Assembly (NCBI GenBank): GCA_900239685.1
Contig: OENT01000579.1
Location: 31,762 to 95,761, forward strand
Reading direction: 5' to 3'
DNA: 64,000 nt
Source: Rotaria macrura
Taxonomy: Eukaryota; Rotifera; Eurotatoria; Philodinida; Philodinidae
The notes under the pieces were generated by a model that was given only the letters and a program-made list of their open reading frames with translations, was not told the origin of the DNA and ran no database searches. This document shows positions 13,201-24,400 of this stretch, piece by piece (position 1 is the stretch's first letter; each line of letters begins with the position of its first letter). The translations under genes and the position numbers were made by a program.

Positions 13201-14530
13201 TTACAAAGAGAACGGTCAGGACCGTAAATCCATCCGATCATTAAGAGACACGAGCATTTTTTAGTGGATTCCTAGGGGCCTTTTGGAAAACCGACCACAT
13301 ATCTAAATGGGAATGCTTATCATTTTAATCGATCGCGATTGTAGTCTAATGACTGCTACATAAACCCTGAAAGTTTCACAGTTTTTCTCTGGAAAGCAGG
13401 AGTCAAATCTCCTAAATTTTTAACTCATTTTCGAAATATTGAATTCTAGAATTTCGAGCTGAAATGTATGCCAGGGACATGTCTAGTGGCTCATAATATG
13501 TCTTGAAAATTTCCTTCTCTACAGATTGATGTCAGATTCTGTGACTTGTACTGGCAATTGGCAGAACACATTTTTAAAAAATGCAAGTTAATCGAGTATG
13601 AATTTTCGTTAGCTATTCATATGAGCTAATAAGAGAAACCGTGATTCTATGATATGGTGCTTTCATATTCTATGCATTTCAGGATGATAAATGAAACAAA
13701 ACAAAAACCAGGTAAGCGTTTTTCAAAACTGAACACAATCGTTGGCCTTACACTTCACATCTCTCAAGTTACACCAAGAAAAAAAACAATCAGTTCCTCT
13801 GATTATTGATCTTCTGATAAATTTATTGTTGTTTCTTTTTCTTTTCTCAGATGGCACAAATTCGGTTCTTGTCTTTTTTTTCTCTCATTTTGTGTTAAAC
13901 ACTCTGCTCTCATATCGAACATGAAAAAAACCAAACAACATACATATACAATAAAGTAGAAACGAATCAAAACGTACAAAGAAAGATAATATATAGAAAT
14001 GCTTTTTCTTGCCTCATAGATAGGAAAGTTAAAAACATGAAACAGATACATGTGTTAGCTTCCTTTACCTTCTCGTTTTTATACGTAAAACAAAAAAAAA
14101 CAATTATGTTCGCCGAAAGACAAACCACATAATACGAGATAGAATAGGTTACTTCGTTTGCTTTTTTTTGTTGTCGGCACAGATGAGATTTTAAAAGAAG
14201 AAAACAAAAAAAATTACAACACAAATCATCTCTCAAATCTAAGTAAATGTCGCAATATATCAGCCATAAAACAAGCGTCAAAATGAAAAAAAAAAACGAA
14301 ATGAAAAAAGGAACAAAAAAAATGAGAGAGAGAGAGAATGTAAACACAACACAACGGAGAACAATGAAATAAAAATCGGTAGAGAAAAAAAAATTCTTCT
14401 TGTTATTGTCTGCTTTTTTCCGTGCAAGATACAATATTGTGCACCGGAACATTCAGAGAGAGAATACATACACACAAAAACAAAAGAACTGTACAACATC
14501 GACTATGTTTCTGTTTTGTTTTTCTTCTAT
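10279..14530. other. gene-free interval upstream of the LDLa-claudin gene and downstream of DDX6 copy A
   Basis: 4.25 kb with no exon I can support. Its left part is the promoter side of the LDLa-claudin gene. The A-rich 13.9-14.5 kb part is the likely 3' UTR side of DDX6 copy A. A possible inverted-repeat element occupies 12193-12717. The stretch around 13.15-13.6 kb is less AT-rich and looks like decayed repeat, but I cannot name it. Confidence 0.5.
12193..12717. mobile_element. possible degraded transposon with inverted termini
   Basis: The left end reads TGTGTACTCGAAAAGTGA (12193-12210). The right end (12699-12717), read in reverse complement, is TGTGTACTTCAAAAAGTGA, differing by about two positions and one indel. 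Between them is sequence with an unusual GC-rich patch (CCGGCCGGCCG near 12238). No clear target duplication and no transposase frame. It could be chance or an old MITE. Confidence 0.35.
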
Positions 14531-17095
14531 TTATGATTTGTTACTAGCTGAAGCACTAGCAGCATTAGTTTCTTGTTGTTTTTCACTAATATTTTCTCCG
14601 CCCATTTGATATTCAGCAACATAAAGTGATGGATCGATTTGTTTTGGTATGGGTTGAATTTCCGTGCCTAATTCTTGCTCGATTTTATGTAATGAAAAAC
14701 GATCCTCATACGTAATTAGACTGATAGCTATTCCATAATGACCATAACGACCTGATCGACCAATGCGATGTCTAGGTAGTACAAAAGGATAATTTAGTTT
14801 TTTTTCGTCTTTCTTATTGGTTTTACTTACAGATAAGTTTCACTTAGTTTCGGAAAATCAAAGTTGATAACAACATTGACGGCTTGAATATCAATACCAC
14901 GCGTAAACAAATCCGAACAAACAAGATTGCGACAGAGACCAGTACGAAAATCATGAAATACACGATTACGATGATCTTGTCGCATTTTCGAATGTATATA
15001 ATAACATGAATAGCCAAGATCAGTTATTTTCTTAGCTAGAAGTTCAACACGTTGTGTTGAATTACAGAAAATAATTGATTGATTGATTTGTAACTAGAAC
15101 AGAAAAAGAAAATAATTCTAAAATAAAAATAATATTGTCTTGTTAGTTGAATTACTTTTGAAAATAATGTATTTAAACAATGGACCTTTTGACGTTCTTG
15201 TACAAACGCATAATACTGCGTGATACCTGCAACGGAAATAGATATCATTATGTATACGTATCGTACGAAAAGATAACTATTTGACATAGAATAAAAAAAG
15301 TATAAATGTGCGATTTAAACTTTCGTTGAAATATAGACTCTGAAATAGTTTTATGAATAATCTAAGATAAAATGTATTCAGACATGATTGATGTGTTTTT
15401 TCATTGACTCCACATCATTGTTAGATGAGCTCACGTAGGAATAGACGAAACACGAAAATATCTATGTTCTTGATTGTCTTCAGTTGAGCTATTGGTATAC
15501 AGAATCTTGCAACTCTATAGTAGAACACGTCGGTTTGAATCAATTCTTTAAGTTTAAAAAGTTGAATATTATAGTCAGGATATAGCAAGTGAGTTGTGTA
15601 CACGTTTGCATGCTTAGGCAATTGGAGTAAGTCATCACAAATTTAGATCGATGCTTAAGACAAATGAATGGATTATATAGATGATATAAAAAATATTACG
15701 GATTGATCGAATGGCTTTAAAGCAGAGCAACATCTTTGAATAAGTTAACTTATAAAAACACATATGGTGTACATTACTATTTTCGTTAACAAACAATACT
15801 TCAGAATGTGTCAAGCGAATGCAATTAATGCATCGTAGTTTATCTACGGATTCCTTACAAATAAATGCTCAAAGAAGAAACTAGTTTTAAAAGTGTATAT
15901 TGATCAATCAGAATGATTACGGTTAGAAAATCTGACATTTCGAAAACGATCTATTTCCACTAAGAAATATAATAATACAAAAAGAATGAATCTGACAGTT
16001 GATTTTGAGAGTCAATCAAAAGAATCATCATGATATTTCACTAAACCATAATTTAATTATTCATTCACAATCAAAATTCGTCTTGGTAAGTAAATACAAT
16101 TTACTATTGATCACTCTGCTTTCTCAACACTGATGAACCATGTCCATCTATTGTTATATTTAAACACAAGAACAAAACTGTCGAAACTAAATATTACCTT
16201 TAAGTGTTAACTCTTCCATCAAATTGATTTCATACGGATTTCGCATATGTTTTTTAATAAAGTCATCAACCGTCAATGGAAATGTTGCTGAATAGAGCAT
16301 AATTTGTCTGTCCTGTGGCAAATGATATATGACATCGTCCAATAAATGATTGAAATCTTGTGAAAGTAACTTGTCAGCTTCATCCAATACGATAACACGA
16401 CATGCGTCAAGTTTAGCTACCTCTTTTTGAACTAAATCTAATAGACGGCCAGGTGTTGCAATAACAATGTGAACAACTTCTTGTAGACGCGCTATATCTT
16501 CGCGTACCGATGCACCGCCTGTTGTTACCATAACACGTAAGTGTATGTGCTTCGATAGTTCCATACAGATAGCACTTGTTTGTAGGGCTAATTCACGTGT
16601 TGGAACTAATATTATTGCTTGAATAGCATTTTTATTTGGATCAATACGTTCAACAATCGGTATTGTGTAGGCACCAGTTTTTCCTGTACCGTTCTTCGCA
16701 CGTGCAAGTACATCACGACCGGTTAGAGCTATAGGAATTGAATGTTCTTGAATCGGAGATGGTTTTTCCCAACCCTTTTCATAGATTCCTAAAAGAAGAC
16801 AACTTTTCGTTTTTATTTTTTATCAAATATAAATTTCCTTTTATTTATTACCCATAAGTAATTCTCGTTTAAGACAATAATCTTCAAAATCGTGACCACT
16901 TGTATTTGTAACATCACTTGTTCTAGCACGACGATCTTTTTCTGGAATGTTTAATTTTGATTTCCAATCCGGATCATCTTTATTTATTGTCGTAGATGTA
17001 CTTCCATTATTTATTTTAGTTTTATCAATGCCATCTGTAAATGGTAATGATGCTGATGGTGATGACGTCTTACCACCTGTTGATGAACCAATCAT
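14531..17095 (-). CDS. DDX6: DDX6/Me31B/Dhh1-type DEAD-box RNA helicase, copy A
   Basis: Five exons: 16852-17095, 16198-16788, 15156-15226, 14831-15093, 14531-14771; 469 aa, start at Met 17095. DDX6 proteins promote mRNA decapping and translational repression in P-bodies. Seen in order: the [21 protein letters not shown]-motif region, AKNGTGKT (motif I), [19 protein letters not shown], then TRGID and [11 protein letters not shown] (motif VI). The [12 protein letters not shown] linker is diagnostic for DDX6 against eIF4A. The N-terminal 75 or so residues and the C-terminal tail are low complexity and differ from copy B. A 971 nt intron (15227-16197) splits EELTLKG from ITQYYAF and is absent from copy B. 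Copy B starts about 400 bp upstream on the same strand. Confidence 0.95.
15227..16197 (-). other. intron present only in DDX6 copy A
   Basis: 971 nt with GT-AG ends, inserted after AAAG and before GTATCAC. In copy B the same site is the uninterrupted AAAGGTATCAC, so the intron sits exactly at an AG|GT proto-splice site. I see no ORF or repeat structure in it. Confidence 0.85.
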
Positions 17096-17499
17096 TATTG
17101 AATGGTAACGCAAAGCAAAAAGGAGAACAAACTATATGTACAGATTCGAACTAATGTGTATATCAAACGTCTTTTTTTTTCTTTTCTTAATAGAAGTGTC
17201 AATGCAATTCGAAGATAGTTTAAATATCTAAAGTAAAATAAACGTTTTCTTATTTTAATGTCTACCGTTTCTTTTTTTTTATCCAAATAATAAAAAAAAA
17301 CGTTCTGTTTTTGTAATGCAATAACAAGTATAACAATCGATCACAAAAAAATGAAAATGTAGAATAAAATTTTGAATACACACATCATATCTGACCTTGG
17401 AAATCACGAAAAGTTATGCTTATGACTAGTAAAACACACACACATAAAGAGAAAGAGATAGAGATGGGAGAAAAAAGATCTGAATGTTCATTTAAGTAA
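17096..17499. other. spacer between the two DDX6 copies
   Basis: About 400 bp of A/T-rich sequence that must hold the 3' UTR of copy B and the promoter and 5' UTR of copy A. No other gene seen. Confidence 0.7.
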
Positions 17500-19051
17500 T
17501 TATTGATGTTGTTCTTCGGGTAATTGTTCAATAGCTTGTCCTTTTGCCACATACAGATTTTCATCGATGTGACGTGGAATTGGTAAAATTTCTGTACCTA
17601 ATTCTTGTTCAACCTTGTGCACAGCAAATCGGTCTTCATATGTTATTAAACTAATTGCTATACCCAAATGACCAAAACGACCGGATCGACCAATACGATG
17701 ACTAAACAATTTATTTTTTTTTTCAAGTGATATTTTCCTTAAACATCTTGTTTTTTCTCTTTTACTTACAGATAAGTTTCACTGTAACGAGGAAAATCGA
17801 AGTTGATAACAACATTGACGGCTTGAATATCAATACCACGCGTAAACAAATCCGAACAAACAAGATTGCGACAGAGACCAGTACGAAAATCATGAAATAC
17901 ACGATTACGATGTTCTTGTCGCATTTTTGAATGTATGTAATAACAGTTATAGCCTAATTCAGTTATTTTCTTAGCTAGAAGTTCAACACGCTGTGTTGAA
18001 TTACAGAAAATAATTGATTGATTGATTTGTAACTAGAATTTAGTAGAATAAAAACGTTATTTTCTTCGAAAGAAAAATGTTTGTAATCAAATCGTTTTTT
18101 GTACCTTTGAAAAAAGTGTATTTAAACAATGAATTTTCTGTCGTTCTTGTACAAATGCATAGTATTGTGTGATACCTTTAAGGGTTAATTCATCCATCAA
18201 ATTGATTTCGTATGCTTGTTTCATATGTTTACGAATGAAATCATCGACAGTCAATGGAAATGTTGCTGAGAAAAGCATAACCTGCCGATCAGATGGCATA
18301 GCATATAAAAGTTCATCAAGTAAATGATTATAATCTTGTGAAAGTAACTTATCAGCTTCGTCTAGTACAATAACACGACATGAATCAACTTTAGCTAAGT
18401 TTTTATTAACTAAATCTAATAAACGGCCAGGTGTTGCAATAACAATGTGAACAACTTCTTGTAAACGTGAGATATCTTCACGTAATGATGTTCCACCCGT
18501 TGTAACCATAACACGTAATTGTATGTGCTTCGATAGTTCCATACAGATAGCACTTGTTTGTAAGGCTAATTCACGTGTTGGAACTAATATTATTGCTTGA
18601 ATAACATTTTTATTTGGATCAATACGTTCAACAATCGGTATTGTGTAGGCACCAGTTTTTCCTGTACCATTTTTTGCACGTGCAAGTACGTCTCGACCAG
18701 TTAACGCAATTGGAATGGATTGTTCTTGTACGGGTGATGGTTTTTCCCAACCTTTTTCATAGATACCTAAAAGAGGAATCGTCATCGATGAAGAAGACAT
18801 GAAATTTCTTTTTCAAACGAATTTTTACCCATTAGTAATTCTCGTTTAAGGCAATAATCTTCAAAATTATGCCCTTTTGTAGCAGTTACATCGGCTGTTT
18901 TCGGCCGATTATCTTTAGGCGGTAGTTTCAATTTTTCTTTCCAATTTGGATCGTCGAGAATTGACTTGATGTCCGTATTAGCCGTACTTGCATTTGTATC
19001 AAGAATTGCTGTTGATGTTGTTGTTACAGTAAGTTCTTCACTGTTGGTCAT
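17500..19051 (-). CDS. DDX6: DDX6/Me31B/Dhh1-type DEAD-box RNA helicase, copy B
   Basis: Four exons: 18829-19051, 18105-18766, 17770-18032, 17500-17701; 449 aa. It has the same motif set as copy [43 protein letters not shown]. All key helicase residues are present, so both copies should be active. It lacks the 971 nt intron of copy A; its three introns match copy A in position and phase. Coding DNA identity with copy A is patchy: a 113 bp perfect match (17800-17912 against 14861-14973) and a stretch of about 140 bp near 18530-18671 with two or three differences sit among clearly diverged parts. The N- and C-terminal tails differ from copy A, so the proteins may bind different decapping partners (inference). 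Confidence 0.95.
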
Positions 19052-20850
19052 ATTTATTTATTTTTAGACTATAGATAGAGAAAAACTAGTTAAATGGAAT
19101 AAGTTTCGATGCGTAAATGTTTATGAAGAATTTTAATCGGACGGACACTCGAAGAGAAAAGAGATAGAAATCGACTAGAATAATCTAACGAGGTGCATAG
19201 ATTTGTTTATATATGTACGGAAAGGGAGAGAGAGATACAGATAAATAGATACATATCTATGGATATATGTATTTAAATGCATATTTATATTTTCTAGCTC
19301 CGATGTTTATCAGCTGTTTACATTCGAGTGCTGAATACGATGAGGGAGAAATGATGAACGAACAGAGGACGAAATTACCCCTCGATTTTCTTTTTTTCTC
19401 TTTATTCTACGATCAATTTTATTCATGTGAATGTCTATAGTCATTAGAAAAAATTTTGAAATAGAAAAAATTATGAGCAACAGAAAAATATATATAATTG
19501 AAATTCATTGTTTTTTTTCATCTATGCGCAATAAATTTTTTTATATATAGACATGTGATAAATTCATTATAACATAGCTATGCACTTGTCTATCGTTTAC
19601 AGAAAAAAACATAAAAGAAGTTGCTATGGTTATCAAAAAGCTAATGGCATAGTGACGCCATTCAATGTTGAAATAAACAAAATGTATTTTTTATCAAATG
19701 TGTTCGATTATTTTTGGAATCAAACTCATGTACTTTCATTCATTTAATGCAAATATTTTATAATGAATTGGAGCTAGAAGAATGACATCTATCCTTACTG
19801 AGATTCATATTCGTATTGTGGAACTTTTCTAACCGGTAATCTAATATAAGAATTGTATTATTAAATTTTACAAGTCCAACTTTTCCACGAAAACACGTAG
19901 ATCAACTAAACAGAAAGTGTGAATGTAAGGAATTGATTTACATTAAAAATGAATACTATTTGAAAATGTTAACTTGCGAGAACTTATCGATGAACTTTTT
20001 CAAATGATTTATTATTTATATGGATAGATATCCAAAAGATTCTTTCTTCATGTAGACTTCCAGATAACATTTCAATCGTAATTTCGATGTCGAAGAATGT
20101 TTATTAGCTTTCCTTTTGACTTTTGTCAGTCGGTTACACGATGTCTGTAAGTAGACCAGATGTTGAATGACAAAAACGATTTTATTAAATTTCCTATGAA
20201 AATTTTCGATTTATCTTCCATTCGAATTTTTCAACAGATAGTAATGTTTATTATCTTAGAGTGAAGGACTATTGCTTGTCCAATAAATATTAATAGAAAC
20301 AAGATAGAGTACTGTATGTTTCATCTGTATTTCATCACACCTTCATTAGAAAAAAGAACTCTTATATTGTTGATGCTTTTGGAAACTCTTTTAGAAAAAG
20401 TTTATTCGAGATAGATCTCTTAGTGTAGGCAATCATGAGTAAAACATCTGATTGTTAGAAAGCATTGAGCTTAATGAAGAACATGAGTCAAGATTCCTAA
20501 CGACAAACAAATATATGTTCGAATAGGTCACACGTTATTCTATTAGTGTGCCTCTTTCTCAATATGAAGCCGTGACATCTGTTATTATTTTACTTTTGAT
20601 TGTAGAAGTTCTGAAATACACAAAGACATCGTCGAGATCAATACTTTATTTATCCATGGATTTTAATACAGGAATAAAAACACAACCGAATTTCTATTTT
20701 TTCTTCTACATTAGTAAAAAAAACATATACTTGCACCAAATTTTTTTATTCATAATAGAACTTTCAGTAGGCAAAATAAAAACAGATTGATATATTTCTC
20801 GATTAATTTGAATAGTATTCTCTTTTTCTTCTTCTTTTAGCCGCTACATA
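19052..20850. other. intergenic region upstream of DDX6 copy B
   Basis: 1.8 kb, AT-rich, between the DDX6 copy B start and the 3' end of the small gene at 20851-21317. Includes the likely DDX6 copy B promoter and 5' UTR and the 3' UTR of the small gene. I see no exon or repeat. Confidence 0.6.
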
Positions 20851-21317
20851 TTAGTTGTAAGCAGCACATGCTTCATTGATTGCCGTCAGATCGTATTGAT
20901 CTAAGTCGTCCTTTGCAGCTTGGTCATTTGCATTAGTTGGATCGAGCGATGGATAAAACGTATTGTAGCAACTTATTGCGCTGTTATAATTTGCACAATC
21001 GGCTGCCAGTTCATCTTCGCTTGAGTCTTGATTTCCACCGACTGCATCACGAAAGTCTTGACATTCCTTGGTGGTAGCTGGTGCCCATCGAAATACTTCA
21101 AATACAAACGCTTCAATGGGAGGGCTACTAGCATTGGATGAATCGTCTGTGTAGTATGCAGGAATCGTTATTCCAATAATGAGGAAAACCCAATAAATAC
21201 TTGAAAAGGAACAGATATGCTGAAACTAAAGAAATATAATAGAATGATTCTACTTACTTCATTACTAATATTCGATATATTTTTCTGCCTAGTTCCGCTT
21301 CTATTGCATCTCTGCAT
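20851..21317 (-). CDS. small cysteine-containing membrane-anchored or secreted protein, family unknown
   Basis: Two exons, 21258-21317 and 20851-21219, joined by a 38 nt intron (GTAAGT donor, TTTCAG acceptor) give an uninterrupted 142 aa frame from Met to stop. Residues 1-25 are polar and basic; about 26-42 (FSSIYWVFLIIGITIPAYY) are hydrophobic, a likely signal anchor or internal signal peptide. The remaining 100 residues are acidic, rich in Asp, Asn and Ala, and hold four cysteines compatible with two disulfides. I do not recognise the family. Frame length, splice signals and balanced codon use support a real gene, but the 38 nt intron is short for this window. It is divergent from DRC10, 123 bp start to start. 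Confidence 0.6.
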
Positions 21318-21440
21318 ATATACATATCGATGTATATATATACATGCCTATGCTCGTTTCATCGATATGACAACAGCTGTAGCTAATGTTTTTATATTTT
21401 TTAGATAAAGTATTTTGTACTCATCCTTTGTTCTGTTTTA
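21318..21440. promoter_or_regulatory. shared divergent promoter interval
   Basis: Only 123 bp separate the start codons of the small minus-strand gene and plus-strand DRC10. Both promoters and 5' UTRs must therefore lie here or overlap a neighbour's exon. No core motif is obvious beyond TA-rich runs. Confidence 0.4.
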
Positions 21441-24400
21441 ATGATGAGTTCACCATCATTATTGCCATCATTAAATAAATCACGTCCATCTGACGTAAAA
21501 CCTATTCGTCTTCAACTGGACCCATTACGCTTACATGAACCAGCTCGCTCAAAGTTATCAACGGTCGAAACACAAAGAATAATGGTCGTCTTTGATGATC
21601 TTGTACAAAAAATAGAGTTAATCGAAATGTTACCTATCATTGCTGAACATGGCGAGTTATTCAAATCAATTATTGATACGTATGTTTTATGTATTGATAT
21701 TAAAAGAGAGAGAGAGAGAGAGGAAATTTCGTATGGTATGTTTTTCCTAAACAATTATTTTCTATTTAGAGAAACAATGAATGAAATACAGAAACATGAA
21801 CAATTAAAACAAGCATACAAAATTAATGCACCGCTTCAATCGGTTTCGAATATTATTGGTAAAATAAGCCGATTTATTTGTTTTTATCGCTTTCAAACAA
21901 ATACATTTCGAATATACTTTAGAAAAATTACCACAATTTGAAAATTATCTACGTCGTTTTGATAAAGTACTATCACATAATGCTAATGAACAACTTGCTT
22001 TTCATTATTATATTCAACAATCTGTACGCAACGTTCTCCGTCGTCTTCTCTATACGGAAAATCGTTTCGATGCTATCAAACGTATTTTACAAAGTAACAA
22101 TTTGTTACCACCACAAAAAGACATGATGCGTTAGTATCAAAGAAGAATAGTTTTTTTTTCTTCAAATTTTTCTTTTAAAACATATATTTAGGTGTATTGA
22201 AAATGTTAAGAGAATCGGCAATGGAAAGATTTTTAACAACGCCTCTTGAAGAACGTGAAAAATTTGAACAAATGAAAAATTTAGGTACACGTCTCTCATC
22301 TAATGAAGTTATTATTGCTAAACTTGAAAAAGAACTCAATGATGTAATTGGTGAGCGTGATGCAGAAGTAAGTCAAATGAGAGTGATGTGTTTTTCTCAT
22401 TTTAATTTTTTCGTCGTTGAATGACGATCACATCTGTCGCGTATAGAGTCATTATAAACCATGTGTCCTTTGATGATTATTATCTTTCATTTTATCGCCA
22501 TTACTCTATAGAAATACAATGCGAGAGATGAATATCGTTAATGGTAGAGTCGTGATCATATTAATGAATTTCTCGATGGTCGTCTGTGAATATATTGAAT
22601 TAATTTTAAAACTGGATGTATAATGCCATATATAATCAACCGTAATATTAATACAATGAATAAGAGAATCATTGAAAAGAACTTTAAATTCAATAAGTTG
22701 GATTCAAATTTCCAATTAAGAAAAACATGAATAAAAGCAATTAATAGACAAAATGATCCGAGATAGGATATTAAAAAATGATATTCACTCCATGAAAGAC
22801 GTTCACTAATCCATGGAAAATGAACGTAGGATAGTATGGATAATAACATCAATGTAAATACACCGAAGAAGAAACCATAGATAAATAATTTTGAATCGAA
22901 ATCAATTTTAGAAAAAAATAAAAATATAACATGTAATAAAGCGAATGATAATGAATACCATACTAAATAATGTCTTGATTGAAGCCAACATTGAATAAAT
23001 TTTAATTTCGATACAACATTTTCTAAATATAAGGAAAATTAAGTTCAAATCTAAATGTTGCTTTCAAAAAGTCTACCATGAATATGTTGCCGTTTCAATA
23101 ACATTAAATATAGATATTCAATCAATTCAAATACTGGTCTTATTAAAAATAATAATGTTAATAACATGATGCTTGTTGATGCTGTTATTGAACTAGCTTG
23201 ACGATAGATTGTTAGTGTATCATACATATCATAGTAGTGTTCTACGATTGAAAAAATGAAACAAAAACAGAAAATAAGTATTGCTGATGTAAATGGAAAT
23301 AAACAATTGCCAAACGATTTGATACGTTCATAGTTATACGAATATTGATCGAGAAAATTGATTCCACGTGGAAAACAATTTAAATCATAAATAAATTTAA
23401 CAAGATTCAATGGTGGAAACTGTTCAACAGCAACTGAAATACGTTGTGTACCATTTTCAATTTCATAATTCGATAAATTTCCAAATGCTCGATAAGAACC
23501 TGGAATAGATGATAATGAATGAAATACTTTTTTTGAAAAATTTTTATTATAATTTTGTCGGGCATCTATGATTAATTGTGATCTATTCTGAGGAAATAAA
23601 TCATCGAAATTTCTTGCCAAATGATCGGTTATAAGAACAATGGTTGGCGACAATTGATAGAATAATTCATAGGATACATAACTTGGTTTGTCATTTAGAT
23701 CGATTTCAGTTGAATTTATATCACATAAGATTGGTTTTGGAAAACCTGAAAGTAAGAGACGTTTTGTAAATGCTTGCGAACGTTTACTTCGACCGAGTAT
23801 GCCAACCAATGGATGAAAACTGGTTGTTGAAAGTTGCTGTTGCATGTTATTATCATAAAGAGAGATTAAGGATTTTTGTTTTTTATTTAGCATCGATGTA
23901 ATATCATCGTTATGATCTATATGGAAAATTTTAAAATAGCAAAGAACAATATTGAATTTACTTACTCATTACATTTGATAAAAAGTCATCTAGTGGATAT
24001 TTTTCATCGAAATTAATATCTATATATTCTAAGTTTGTTGTTAGTGATTGATTGACATTTGTTAGTGATAAACTTTCAGGCATTTGTGTGAAATCTATTG
24101 ATGAATTGTGACCATATAACACAGTATTCATAGTGTTCTTGATGTACAATGATAGATCAACAGACGAGGACAAATCCAGAGAGAAAGAGAGATGTAAATG
24201 ATCGATAAAGAATGCTTATTAAACTGTATTCTCTCTAAATGTGTCTCTTTTTTTCTTCTTTTCTCTCGCACTATAAAGAGGTCAAACGGACACGAGAGAC
24301 AGACCGGAAATAGGGTAGTTAACAAATGCAGTGTAGTTCATGTTGCATGAATACAAGGTGATATTAACATCTGTCTATCTCTCACTCTCTCTTTTCTTGA

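Noticed and set aside
13967..14499. Long Phe-rich minus-strand ORFs
   Set aside because: These are reverse readings of A-rich 3' flank of DDX6 copy A; composition is homopolymer-driven.
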